From assembly GCA_027492915.1 (NCBI GenBank), contig JAPUDW010000443.1:1-32641 (forward strand): 32,641 nucleotides of DNA, in the 5' to 3' direction. The notes beneath the pieces were generated by a model that was given only the letters and a program-made list of their open reading frames with translations, ran no database searches and was not told the origin of the DNA. Positions 1 through 7,369 of this stretch are shown piece by piece; positions within the stretch are counted from its first letter, which is position 1; every line of letters starts with the position of its first letter. The position numbers and the translations under genes were made by a program. The stretch is from Bacteroidota bacterium. GTDB lineage: Bacteria > Chloroflexota > Anaerolineae > Aggregatilineales > Phototrophicaceae.

Positions 1-234
1 GAAGATCGGTGTGGCGGTCGCGCCAGACGGCATGGGACGGGTAGCAGTAGGCCGGACAGTACTGGTGGGCGACGGGGTGACGGTCGGTTTGTTGGTGCTA
101 ACGGCTAGGGGGATCGTAGGCGGCACAGGCGTTAGGGTCGGATCGACGGTGGTGAGATTACAGGCAACCGGCAGCAGCATGGCTATGCCGAATAATATTT
201 TCTTCCACAGAGGAAAAGCAGGCATGAACAACAT
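1..234 (-). CDS. N-terminus of a putative lipoprotein (partial)
   Basis: An open frame on the minus strand starts at ATG 234 and runs off the left edge; 78 codons are visible. It begins MLFMPAFPLWKK, followed by a hydrophobic stretch that ends in LLPVAC, a plausible though non-canonical lipobox with Cys as the first mature residue. After the Cys comes a Thr/Pro/Val-rich low-complexity linker (VDPTLTPVPPT, then further TPSPTST-type blocks), typical of exported Chloroflexota lipoproteins. The start at 234 is preferred because a GGAGG lies 5 nt upstream; an internal ATG at 225 is an alternative. The globular domain is outside the window, so function cannot be assigned. Confidence 0.6.
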   Translation of the reverse strand, partial: MLFMPAFPLWKKILFGIAMLLPVACNLTTVDPTLTPVPPTIPLAVSTNKPTVTPSPTSTVRPTATRPMPSGATATPIF

Positions 235-624
235 TGACTCCTCCGTTAGACAATCATGAATTCAATGTTACAAAGGTTATAACGGCAAGTAATCAGCCTT
301 AAGACCTAGATGTATATCATGCATTCTGATTTACAATGTCGTCAGAAAATACAATTTAGATAATTTGCCGCGTCAAGAGCCTCAAACGAGCAAATTTTGT
401 GCAGCTTATACGAACTTCTGATTCATTTTTTGTCACTAAGAAACGGCTCAAAATATATCTAGCCAAAAATGTGTATATAAGATTAACCATTAAACAATTC
501 TTCACCAATCATTAAGAGAACTTAAACGATTTTTTAAAAGCAATCTCATAGAAGGTTATGGATTGTGCAAAGTAGAATTAACGATAATTCCTAAAGGCAC
601 AAGCAAAAGCCATTTTAGCGCCTG
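235..624. other. AT-rich intergenic spacer
   Basis: About 390 bases of AT-rich sequence with stop codons in all frames. I see no ORF, tRNA or clear hairpin. It probably holds the promoter of the leftward lipoprotein gene, but I could not pick a convincing one. Confidence 0.5.
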
Positions 625-653
625 TTGACTCTGGTGTTTAAGGTTCGTATACT
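625..653 (+). promoter_or_regulatory. Strong sigma70-type promoter
   Basis: TTGACT (625-630) and TATACT (648-653) are separated by exactly 17 nt. Each hexamer matches the -35/-10 consensus at 5 of 6 positions. The expected start of transcription is near 660, about 170 nt upstream of the peptidase start codon, with an intrinsic terminator in between. Confidence 0.6.
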
Positions 654-659
654 AACAAT

Positions 660-762
660 CAGAAAAATGAAACAGACACAGAGAAATAAAATTCTTCTTT
701 AATAAATTTCTTTCCCTCTGTGTCAGCAAACTCAACGCCTCGTGAAAACGGGGCGTTTTTTA
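660..762 (+). ncRNA. Candidate small RNA or attenuated leader
   Basis: This segment lies between a near-consensus promoter (625-653) and an intrinsic terminator (734-762) and has no plausible ORF. It can fold into a 5' hairpin in which GACACAGAG (675-683) pairs with CTCTGTGTC (716-724) around an AU-rich loop, followed by the terminator hairpin. It could be an independent RNA of roughly 100 nt or a leader controlling read-through into the S9 peptidase gene at 830. The ACACAGAG motif also resembles the purine-rich dispersed repeats elsewhere in the window, so a decayed repeat is an alternative. It matches no RNA family I recognise. Confidence 0.35.
734..762 (+). terminator. Intrinsic terminator upstream of the S9 peptidase gene
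   Basis: AACGCCTCG (734-742) pairs with CGGGGCGTT (749-757), 9 bp with one G-U, around loop TGAAAA, followed by a T-rich tail. It sits before the peptidase gene rather than after a gene. Confidence 0.75.
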
Positions 763-829
763 TTTCTCCTGCCCTCAGCTACAATTAACCTCATGCAGTT
801 GCACTTTTCACCAGTGGAGGTTTCATCTT

Positions 830-2800
830 ATGGTACGCACACCAAAAGCCTACGGGTTATGGTCCAGCCCAATTTCGGCACGGTCGCTCGCGGAGTCGCT
901 GACGCTGAATGACGTTCAGTGGGATACAACTTCGGAAACGTTGGTCTGGCACGAACGGCGCGGCGCGAAAGGCGTTTTAGTAGCGCAGATTGGCGACCAA
1001 GCGGCGCGTGACCTGACGGATGAAGACTCGGTACGGGCACGCGTAGGTTACGGTGGTGGTGATTTCACCGTAGCGCAGGGGCATGTCTACTTCGCAGGTG
1101 GCGGCGGCAGATTATATAAGCAGGCGCTCACCAGCGGAAAAGCACGCGCGATCACACCAGCATTCGGCGACGCGGCATCTCCGCGCGTATCCGGTGATGG
1201 CAAGTGGGTGCTGTACGTCCATAGTTATGAAGGTGTCGATACATTGGCACTGGTGGACAGTGACGGGCAGCGCTGGCCGCGTAAATTTGCCGAAGGCACA
1301 GATTTTGTGATGCAGCCTGCATGGCATCCGTATGGTGAGTATGTGGCGTATGTGGCGTGGAATCACCCGCAGATGCCGTGGGACGGAACCGAACTGCGGC
1401 TCGTCACGCTTGAGTACGACCGCGACGGGATACCGTTTGCAGCACAGACCGTAACGATTGCCGGAAACACCGACGTTTCGACGTTCCAACCCGAATTTTC
1501 GCCGGACGGTCGCTTTTTGGCCTATATCAGTGATGTGACCGGCTGGAACCAACTTTATATCTACGACATCGCCACACAGACGCACACGCAGCTTACTACG
1601 GCAGAAGCCGATCATGGACTACCGGCATGGGTACAGGGGCAGCGCGTGTACGGTTGGTGCATCGACAGCCAACATATCATTTACACCTATAACTTGCAGG
1701 GGTGGCGCTACCTGACGTCGCTGGATATTTATAAACAATCGACTGGAAATTTATGGGAGGGTTTGGGGCAGTATACGGATATGGCACATGTGGCTGTATC
1801 GCCGTTGGATAACCGTGTCGCAATTGTGGCGTCATCCTCAAAAATTCCGCCGCGTGTGGTTACTTATATGCCGAACATAGCACCGACTTCTTCCACGTTG
1901 ATTGTGATGCCTTCGGCCGCACCAAACACCATGCATGTTGTTAATGACGGTGATGAGCGTGCGCCCGTTATCCACCGTCGATCAAGTACCGAGAGCGTGC
2001 CAACCAATGCGTTATCGCAGCTCGAATCCATCTCATGGACAGGACATGATGGCGGTACGGCTTATGGTTTGTACTACCCTCCAACCAGCGAAACATTCGA
2101 GGGGATTGGTAAACCGCCACTGGTTGTTTATGTACACGGTGGGCCAACGTCGCAGGTAACAGCACATTATCACGGTGAGGCACAATTCTTTGCGACGCGC
2201 GGCTACGCGGTGCTGGCAGTCAACCATCGTGGCGGCACCGGTTACGGCAGAGCGTATATGAATATGCTGCGCGGCAATTGGGGGGTCTATGATGTCCAAG
2301 ACTCAGCATCCGGCGCGGCGTACCTAGCGGAGCGGGGATTAATTGACCCTACGAAAATCGTCATCCTCGGTGGCAGCGCTGGCGGTTACACTGTGCTGCA
2401 ATCCTTAGTGGATAAGCCCGGTTTTTATAAAGCGGGTGTATGCCTGTACGGCGTGAGCAACCAATTTGGTCTGGCGATGGATACGCACAAGTTTGAGGCG
2501 CACTACACCGACTCGTTATTGGGGCCTCTGCCGGAAGCTGCTGACCTGTACCGCGACCGTTCGCCGCTGTTCCACGCGGACAAGATCGTTGACCCGATGA
2601 TTGTGTTTCAGGGCGAGGATGACGTGGTCGTGCCACGCAACCAATCCGACTCGATTGTTGAGTCTTTAAAGCGACGTGGCATTCCGCATGAATACCATGT
2701 TTATGCAGGTGAGGGGCACGGCTGGCGCAAACCGGAAACGATTGAGCATTATCACAACGCGGTCATCCGGTTCCTGACGCAGTATGTCCTTTTCGCCTGA
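830..2800 (+). CDS. S9 family peptidase (prolyl oligopeptidase / acylaminoacyl-peptidase type)
   Basis: A 656-residue serine peptidase of the S9 clan, expected to cleave short peptides or acyl-peptides. The first ~400 residues form a beta-propeller with PD40-like blades (FSPDGRFLAYISD, SGDGKWVLYVH). The last ~250 are the alpha/beta-hydrolase domain. The catalytic triad is readable: Ser516 in GGSAGGY, an Asp in GEDDVVVP (597 or 598) and His630 in GEGHGW. YVHGGPTSQ is the usual oxyanion-side HGGP motif. No signal peptide is visible, so it is probably cytoplasmic. The ATG is preceded by GGAGG with a 9-nt spacer. The length is normal for S9 enzymes of this subgroup. It is probably cotranscribed with the small membrane protein that starts 20 nt downstream. 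Confidence 0.93.
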   Translation: MVRTPKAYGLWSSPISARSLAESLTLNDVQWDTTSETLVWHERRGAKGVLVAQIGDQAARDLTDEDSVRARVGYGGGDFTVAQGHVYFAGGGGRLYKQALTSGKARAITPAFGDAASPRVSGDGKWVLYVHSYEGVDTLALVDSDGQRWPRKFAEGTDFVMQPAWHPYGEYVAYVAWNHPQMPWDGTELRLVTLEYDRDGIPFAAQTVTIAGNTDVSTFQPEFSPDGRFLAYISDVTGWNQLYIYDIATQTHTQLTTAEADHGLPAWVQGQRVYGWCIDSQHIIYTYNLQGWRYLTSLDIYKQSTGNLWEGLGQYTDMAHVAVSPLDNRVAIVASSSKIPPRVVTYMPNIAPTSSTLIVMPSAAPNTMHVVNDGDERAPVIHRRSSTESVPTNALSQLESISWTGHDGGTAYGLYYPPTSETFEGIGKPPLVVYVHGGPTSQVTAHYHGEAQFFATRGYAVLAVNHRGGTGYGRAYMNMLRGNWGVYDVQDSASGAAYLAERGLIDPTKIVILGGSAGGYTVLQSLVDKPGFYKAGVCLYGVSNQFGLAMDTHKFEAHYTDSLLGPLPEAADLYRDRSPLFHADKIVDPMIVFQGEDDVVVPRNQSDSIVESLKRRGIPHEYHVYAGEGHGWRKPETIEHYHNAVIRFLTQYVLFA

Positions 2801-2820
2801 GTAAATTTGAGGAGTGGGTC

Positions 2821-3261
2821 GTGGATAGCAGTGTCATCATCGTTGCGTTCATTTTAATCGGCCTCGTGGGGTATATGGCATATGCTAAGTCGCAGCGTGA
2901 CCGGCGACTATTTGACAGCCTTTATAAACCCGCCGATGAAAGCCAATTCAACGGCGATACAGCGCTCAATGCTGACGGCAGTCTTGCATTCGAGGGTGAT
3001 ACGGATTTCACGACCCAACCTTTTGATCTGCCAGCCGGAAATTATAAGCTCATGTACTGGTTCCCTGAAGCGGTATCGGTCAAGGTTGAACTGTACAGTA
3101 CCGATGGCAGCGACTCGGAAACCCTCGCTATTAAAAGTGGTGAGGGAGAACTCGGGTTTTCAGTCGCTGCTGCGGGTCGCTACTTTATGATGATCGAACC
3201 CAGCGAAGACAAAGCATGGGAAATCGAGATTATACGCCTCGGCTTACCATCAAGCCGATGA
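2821..3261 (+). CDS. Small single-TM protein with beta-sandwich-like domain
   Basis: A 146-residue protein starting at GTG, with GAGGAG 6 nt upstream. One N-terminal membrane segment (about residues 4-20, VIIVAFILIGLVGYMAYA) is followed by a basic patch and a soluble domain of about 110 residues. That domain has alternating beta-strand character (FDLPAGNYKLMYWFP, GRYFMMIEP), resembling a pre-peptidase or carbohydrate-binding beta-sandwich. By the positive-inside rule the domain's side is ambiguous, because SQRDRR follows the TM. It lies 20 nt behind the S9 peptidase gene, so they probably form an operon. Its 3' end overlaps the convergent gene at 3250 by 12 bp. Function unknown. Confidence 0.8.
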   Translation: MDSSVIIVAFILIGLVGYMAYAKSQRDRRLFDSLYKPADESQFNGDTALNADGSLAFEGDTDFTTQPFDLPAGNYKLMYWFPEAVSVKVELYSTDGSDSETLAIKSGEGELGFSVAAAGRYFMMIEPSEDKAWEIEIIRLGLPSSR

Positions 3262-3645
3262 GGGAAGTGCCAATAATACCCGCGCAGATTCTAACGTATC
3301 GGCGAAGATAAACGGACGACCTTCCAACTTGCTGCCGTAAACACGCAAGAATGTCTTATAGGCGATACGGATTAGCGTTCCCGCACCGACGACCACTTTC
3401 TGGCCTTCGTTGGCACGCGCCTCACCCTGCGCAAAAAGTTCGCCGGCGCGGGTAATAAAATCGCCTGGAATTCCACCAGCCTCCTGAATATCAATGAGCA
3501 AGTCTACTCTGTGTGACTGGCTAATGATGAGTGCATCAGCCTGCTTAACGGCCTGATTGAGATCATTCCACGTCCAACCGCGTTGAAACACGATGCGGAC
3601 GATATGCTGCTGCTCGTTATTATCCCACCCAACCTGAATTGTCAT
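3250..3645 (-). CDS. Small STAS/SpoIIAA-like protein
   Basis: A 131-residue soluble protein with no signal peptide or TM. The pattern is strand, then 'WNDLNQAVKQADALI' helix, then strand 'VDLLIDIQEAG', then helix and 'KVVVGAG' strand. It resembles the SpoIIAA-like/STAS fold in which a central LLIDI strand precedes the regulatory loop; I see this as fold-level resemblance only. The ATG at 3645 is preceded by GGAGG with a spacer of about 8 nt. Its 3' end overlaps the convergent gene ending at 3261. It lies downstream of, and in the same direction as, the lipoprotein gene at 3731-4477, with an 85-nt gap. Function not known. Confidence 0.75.
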   Translation of the reverse strand: MTIQVGWDNNEQQHIVRIVFQRGWTWNDLNQAVKQADALIISQSHRVDLLIDIQEAGGIPGDFITRAGELFAQGEARANEGQKVVVGAGTLIRIAYKTFLRVYGSKLEGRPFIFADTLESARVLLALPSSA

Positions 3646-3730
3646 GATTGTGACCTCCGTACAATAATACGAAGTGTCACAACCCTATGTTGCACTTTAA
3701 GGGCAAATACCTTTCGTTTTTCAGATAAGA

Positions 3731-4477
3731 TTACTGGGTCGCAAGAATGGCAAAGTTCGCGCTAGCCATCGGCGCACCGTCAACCGTCAGGTCAACACGG
3801 TAGTTGCCAGCCGTAAAAGCGAAATCGACCTGTTCGGCATAGAACCAGATGCAGTTGTCATTGATGTCGCTATCCGGCGAAAACGATTGTTCTGTCACTA
3901 AGCTGCTATCCAAATACCATTGGGCGGCGATGGTGCTGCCAGCACTGATATTAGCAGCGGTGGCAACCACATAAATCTGGCTAGAGTCTGTCGAAAAGGT
4001 CGTGACCGATGATAAAGCGCAATCGTTCGAGCCAACACCTTCGGCAGTCACAATATTAAAAAGTGTTGGCGCACCCCCTGTCGGTGTGCTGAAATTCAGT
4101 TCTAACGAACCGGGAGTGGCGTTTGTGGGTGGTGGCCCCACGGGAATATTGGGCTGACCGGCAGCAGGTGCGGTGGCGACCGCAAAGGCCGTGTTGGGTT
4201 GTACCTGTTCAATCGAACCTGCGTCTATCCCCGCCGCTTGTAATGTGCGGCTGATTTCGTCACGCAAGCGGGCTGCCTTGGTGGTTTCTGTCAGAACAAA
4301 TTCCGCCGTACGCCGAATTTCATCAATCATATAGGTAGCCGTTACCCGTAATTCAACAATTTGCGTACCGAGTAAAGCATTGTCGGCGACGAGTGTTTGT
4401 TCAGCAGAATTATCTGAACAAGCTGTAATGAGCAGCATCCCGACAAATATGGTAATCTGTATCAACTTGTGTGGCAT
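3731..4477 (-). CDS. Putative lipoprotein with coiled-coil segment
   Basis: A 248-residue exported protein. The chosen ATG at 4477 is preceded by AGGAGG with a 9-nt spacer and gives a clean lipoprotein signal, MPHKLIQITIFVGMLLITAC, with Cys20 as the predicted lipidated residue. The frame stays open upstream to 4600, but that extension is Arg-rich and has no ribosome-binding site. After the Cys, residues of roughly 25-85 are helical and probably coiled-coil (TQIVELRVTATYMIDEIRR and following). A Pro/Ala/Thr-rich linker then leads to a C-terminal beta-rich domain of about 120 residues that ends in an Ig-like strand pattern (YRVDLTVDGAPMASANFAIL). No enzyme motif is visible. It is divergent from the SLATT-like pair across a 200-bp gap. 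Confidence 0.8.
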   Translation of the reverse strand: MPHKLIQITIFVGMLLITACSDNSAEQTLVADNALLGTQIVELRVTATYMIDEIRRTAEFVLTETTKAARLRDEISRTLQAAGIDAGSIEQVQPNTAFAVATAPAAGQPNIPVGPPPTNATPGSLELNFSTPTGGAPTLFNIVTAEGVGSNDCALSSVTTFSTDSSQIYVVATAANISAGSTIAAQWYLDSSLVTEQSFSPDSDINDNCIWFYAEQVDFAFTAGNYRVDLTVDGAPMASANFAILATQ

Positions 4478-4677
4478 TAGTGAACGCCTCCTAACCTTAC
4501 AATCAGAGTTAAGTCTAGCAGTGAAGGTCAGATGTTCAAGACAGCGTAGTCTAAACGGTGGGCATCGAAAAAGGGGTTCGCCCTCATAATAAAACCGCAC
4601 TATACTAGATATTAATCAATTACCAATCTTGTCATATCTTATACCGTTTGTCATGCATCTTTCTTGTGGAGTGAATT

Positions 4678-5367
4678 ATGACAGCTAAGACTGCTTCCAA
4701 GTCTTCTAATAAATCAACCAAAAGTTGGTATCAGGATCTATTTTTTAACCGCCGCCGCCCGCACCTACGTGCCTTACCGAAAGATTGGGACAAGCCGGAA
4801 AATGAGGATGATTACCAGAAACAGATTCATGCTGATGGCTTTGTTTCACCCAAATATTGGTCTGACGATGATCTGAGCCAATACCCGGTTATCGTCCACG
4901 ATGCCAATGACCTCGCCGAATATTTACTCCCAAGTTATTTCGAATACAGTCAAAAGTCGAAGCATTATCAGGATCGCTTTTATTTCTACCAATGGGTATT
5001 CGTGATCGGCGCGTTTTTAACAACTGTCGCGGGTGCAATTGCTACCCTGCTGTATATCCCCCCCAATTTATCGGTTGCGGCAACAGCCGTTGCAGAACAG
5101 TCGCAGAACCTGAACGCGATCAATTGGCAGCAGGTATTCAGTATTATCACCGCCGTTATCGGTACAATAACAACGATTTATACTGCCCTGAGCAACCGTC
5201 ATGAGCCACAAAAACGATGGGGCAAGACGCGCCGTTTGACGGAAGAACTGCGGATGCATTACTTCACGTATTTGTCACACATCGAACCTTATAACACCCC
5301 TGATCGGCTGCAATTATTGCGAGAGAACGTCATCAATATCCGCGTGAAGGAGCAGGAAAATGTCTGA
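4678..5367 (+). CDS. DUF4231/SLATT-like two-TM membrane protein
   Basis: A 229-residue protein with a basic N-terminus and two membrane helices, about residues 107-129 (FVIGAFLTTVAGAIATLLYIP) and 153-173 (VFSIITAVIGTITTIYTAL). The helix before TM1 (YFEYSQKSKHYQDRFYFYQW) and the RxxW-type basic helix after TM2 (RHEPQKRWGKTRRLTEELR) match the DUF4231/SLATT layout: helix, 2TM, cytosolic helices. In the literature, SLATT proteins are proposed pore-forming effectors tied to nucleotide-sensing conflict systems (SMODS, SLOG). No such sensor gene is present here. The start is supported by TGGAG about 7 nt upstream. It overlaps the next gene by 8 nt (ATGTCTGA), so the two are translationally coupled. 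The family assignment is by layout and should be confirmed with profiles. Confidence 0.75.
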   Translation: MTAKTASKSSNKSTKSWYQDLFFNRRRPHLRALPKDWDKPENEDDYQKQIHADGFVSPKYWSDDDLSQYPVIVHDANDLAEYLLPSYFEYSQKSKHYQDRFYFYQWVFVIGAFLTTVAGAIATLLYIPPNLSVAATAVAEQSQNLNAINWQQVFSIITAVIGTITTIYTALSNRHEPQKRWGKTRRLTEELRMHYFTYLSHIEPYNTPDRLQLLRENVINIRVKEQENV

Positions 5368-6598
5368 AGCTGAACATATCGCAGCCCAAACTGCTACCGC
5401 AAATCATGCTGTCGATTTAGATCAACAGATTCATGAACGACGTGATATTGAAGTGCTTTACCGGATTTATATGGAAAAGCGGTTGGCCTCGCAAGCAGCA
5501 TTTTACGAGAGCCGCGTCCGTGAAAACCAATCAAATGCCGATTTTACATTCGTCCTCACTACGGTCATCATGGCGCTTTCAGCATTCTTGGCGACCTTCA
5601 GTGTGTTTGGGAATTCACCGATACTTTCACTTCTATCGGCTATCTTACCTGCTTTCGCGGCATTGTTAGCGGCCTTCCGCCAGCTTTACGGTTGGGAGCG
5701 TCAGATCAGCATTTACCGTGATGCACTGCTTGGGCTGGAACGGGTGAAGTTGATTACACCCGATAAAGAGCGTATGGCATTAGCTGACTTGCCGGGTATC
5801 TATCCAAAACTGGTTAACAGCGGCGAAAATATTTTCACGGGTGAGGTCAATCAGTGGGGGCAGTTTGTCCAAAACGCGGGTAAAGAAGACGAAACTACGG
5901 ACGAACGCACCATGAACACGATGATGAGTGACCTGCAACTCACTGATGCGCAAATAGATACGATCCGCAAAATTGTGGCAGCCGGTACGCCTAAAGTAGC
6001 TTTTAGCCAACAAACCATTACCGTTCACCCTGAAGAAGCGAGTGCCCTGCCTGCTGGTAACGGCGGCGGTACTGCGCCCGTACCCGTCGTTTTAACCACA
6101 ACGCTGAGTGACTCTGCCAACGAAACAAAGGTGATTGAACAGACGATACCGCCAGAAGGGCTGGATGAACCGATTGAAGATGTCGTGCCGCCACCAGAAA
6201 CGTTCGCTACTGATGTCGATTACGCATCCGCTGAAACCCAATACACGGTGAATGAAGATGCGGGAATGCCAGCCGAATCATTCCCATCTGATACAGCCGC
6301 GCCAACCGAAATTGACTATACAACTGCGGTGGATGTTTACCCTTCACATGAAGCTGAATTCCCCGCGACTGAGGAAGCGGCTGCACCAACCGATACCCAG
6401 TTCGCTGTGACAGAAGACATTGTACCGGAAGGTGATATTCAAGCGGTTGAGGCGTATCCGGCACAAGCGTGGGAAGAAGAACAGCCTCCGCCACCGGAAG
6501 CCTTTAGTGCGCTTACGCCCGGTGCGCTGCACGTAGACCAGCCGCAAGATCCACCGGAAGGCACGTTCACAGAAGAAGACCCGAACGCCAACGGGTAA
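5360..6598 (+). CDS. SLATT-like two-TM protein with long acidic disordered tail
   Basis: A 412-residue partner of the upstream two-TM gene. Residues 1-62 are helical (RDIEVLYRIYMEKRLASQAA). Two membrane helices follow, about 63-83 (FVLTTVIMALSAFLATFSVF) and 89-110. A cytosolic helix (YGWERQISIYRDALLGLERV) comes next, the SLATT-type core again. From about residue 180 to the end the protein is acidic, Pro/Glu/Thr/Ala-rich and probably disordered, with loosely repeated AETQYTV/PTEIDYTT/TDTQFAV units. The start has AAGGAG about 7 nt upstream and lies inside the end of the previous ORF. A strong terminator follows 20 nt after the stop, so the pair is a closed two-gene operon. Length well beyond a minimal SLATT protein is due to the tail. 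Confidence 0.75.
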   Translation: MSEAEHIAAQTATANHAVDLDQQIHERRDIEVLYRIYMEKRLASQAAFYESRVRENQSNADFTFVLTTVIMALSAFLATFSVFGNSPILSLLSAILPAFAALLAAFRQLYGWERQISIYRDALLGLERVKLITPDKERMALADLPGIYPKLVNSGENIFTGEVNQWGQFVQNAGKEDETTDERTMNTMMSDLQLTDAQIDTIRKIVAAGTPKVAFSQQTITVHPEEASALPAGNGGGTAPVPVVLTTTLSDSANETKVIEQTIPPEGLDEPIEDVVPPPETFATDVDYASAETQYTVNEDAGMPAESFPSDTAAPTEIDYTTAVDVYPSHEAEFPATEEAAAPTDTQFAVTEDIVPEGDIQAVEAYPAQAWEEEQPPPPEAFSALTPGALHVDQPQDPPEGTFTEEDPNANG

Positions 6599-6618
6599 AC
6601 GAACACAACTCATCAATA

Positions 6619-6653
6619 AAAACAGCCTGAGTATCTACTTCTCAGGCTGTTTT
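6619..6653. terminator. Bidirectional intrinsic terminator between SLATT-like pair and ssrA
   Basis: AAAACAGCCTGAG (6619-6631) pairs perfectly over 13 bp with CTCAGGCTGTTTT (6641-6653), with a 9-nt loop. T-rich tails are present on both strands, so it can end both the rightward membrane-protein operon and the leftward tmRNA. Confidence 0.9.
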
Positions 6654-6659
6654 TATGTG

Positions 6660-7040
6660 TGGAGGTGACCGGAATTGCACCGGTGTCCAAAAGATTCGTG
6701 GACGTGCGTCTACAAGCGTAGCCAATTCTTTATTTTCACCGCCGGTAGCCCTAACTGGCGAGGTATGCCGACGACTAACCGATGTTTTCTTTGACCTGCG
6801 TTATCGGTGTGAGCAGTGCCGCACGCTATGTTTAATTACGCCCACCAATCCACCCGCATAGCGACGGATGGGGTGAACGGTTAGCCCCGCAGGGCTAACA
6901 CTCTGGCGCATACCTTAGGCGGCTGCGGGCAGAGCGAATGTGTTATTGTTGGCAGTTAATGCCTTGCCTGTTTTTACGTGGTCGTGCTCCACGGCTTGCA
7001 ACACGGACACAGCCTCTCCTGTCGAATCTGATACACCCCC
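6660..7040 (-). ncRNA. ssrA: tmRNA (transfer-messenger RNA)
   Basis: It rescues stalled ribosomes and adds a degradation tag. The 5' end (7040 downward) reads GGGGGTGTATCAGATTCGAC, the conserved tmRNA start. Its first seven bases pair with CACCTCC near 6661-6667 to form the acceptor stem. The T-arm-like hairpin ACCGG/CCGGT with loop TGCAATT is just upstream of the 3' end. CCA is not encoded after the discriminator A at 6660 and must be added by the CCA enzyme. The tag frame reads from GCC (6953-6951) to TAA (6917-6915) and encodes ANNNTFALPAAA. The resume codon is preceded by TAACT, as expected. The tag ends LPAAA instead of the common ALAA. The 381-nt length is typical of one-piece tmRNA. 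Confidence 0.96.
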
Positions 7041-7052
7041 GTGTTGAAGATT

Positions 7053-7058
7053 ATTATA
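7053..7058 (-). promoter_or_regulatory. -10 element of the ssrA promoter
   Basis: A perfect TATAAT on the minus strand ends 13 nt upstream of the mature tmRNA 5' end, consistent with a short leader removed by RNase P. No good -35 is seen; that place is taken by the palindrome at 7071-7086. Confidence 0.6.
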
Positions 7059-7070
7059 TCAGAAATCCTT

Positions 7071-7086
7071 GTGCTGTATACAGCAC
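7071..7086. promoter_or_regulatory. Perfect 16-bp palindrome over the ssrA -35 region
   Basis: GTGCTGTATACAGCAC is self-complementary over all 16 bases. It spans the zone where a -35 would be (12 to 28 nt upstream of the TATAAT), which is a good position for a dimeric regulator. The CTGT/ACAG half-sites are only 2 nt apart, so it is not a standard LexA box. Confidence 0.45.
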
Positions 7087-7369
7087 GACATCAGTAAACT
7101 ATTAGAATGTGAACTCGGAAGATCGTCGGTACCCAACACTGACCATTTAACTTTAATTGGATTCGTTAACGAACCGGCCTCATTGGAATAGGCTGAAAAA
7201 TAGCCACCATCAAACTCTACGCAGTCAACCGGATAGCGCGTTTATCTGCGGGATGCTGCGCGGGCGGTGATTATACGGCAGGTGTAAGGCGTGAGTATAA
7301 GAAGTAGCAAGCGATATTGGGTGCATAACCGAGCGAATACACAGCCTTATCCCTCTACACTGATCGTCA
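7087..7369. other. Intergenic region between ssrA and a convergent-free membrane gene
   Basis: No ORF or RNA gene is supported here. It contains a 12-bp perfect palindrome, TTCGTTAACGAA (7162-7173), of unknown role. I saw no convincing terminator for the leftward gene ending at 7370. Confidence 0.5.

Noticed and set aside
11..259. Short + strand ORF at the left edge
   Set aside because: It is antisense to a better frame that has a Shine-Dalgarno, signal peptide and Cys; its composition is Val/Gly-rich shadow.
625..660. tRNA-like GGTTCG segment near 643-648
   Set aside because: No acceptor, anticodon or T-stem pairing could be built around it; the sequence is better explained as the end of the promoter spacer.
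4478..4600. N-terminal extension of the lipoprotein gene to 4600
   Set aside because: The extension would place 41 Arg-rich residues before a perfect lipoprotein signal; AGGAGG supports the start at 4477.
7071..7086. LexA/SOS box at the tmRNA promoter
   Set aside because: The CTGT and ACAG half-sites are 2 nt apart rather than the 8 of the enterobacterial box, and it does not match the GAAC-type boxes.
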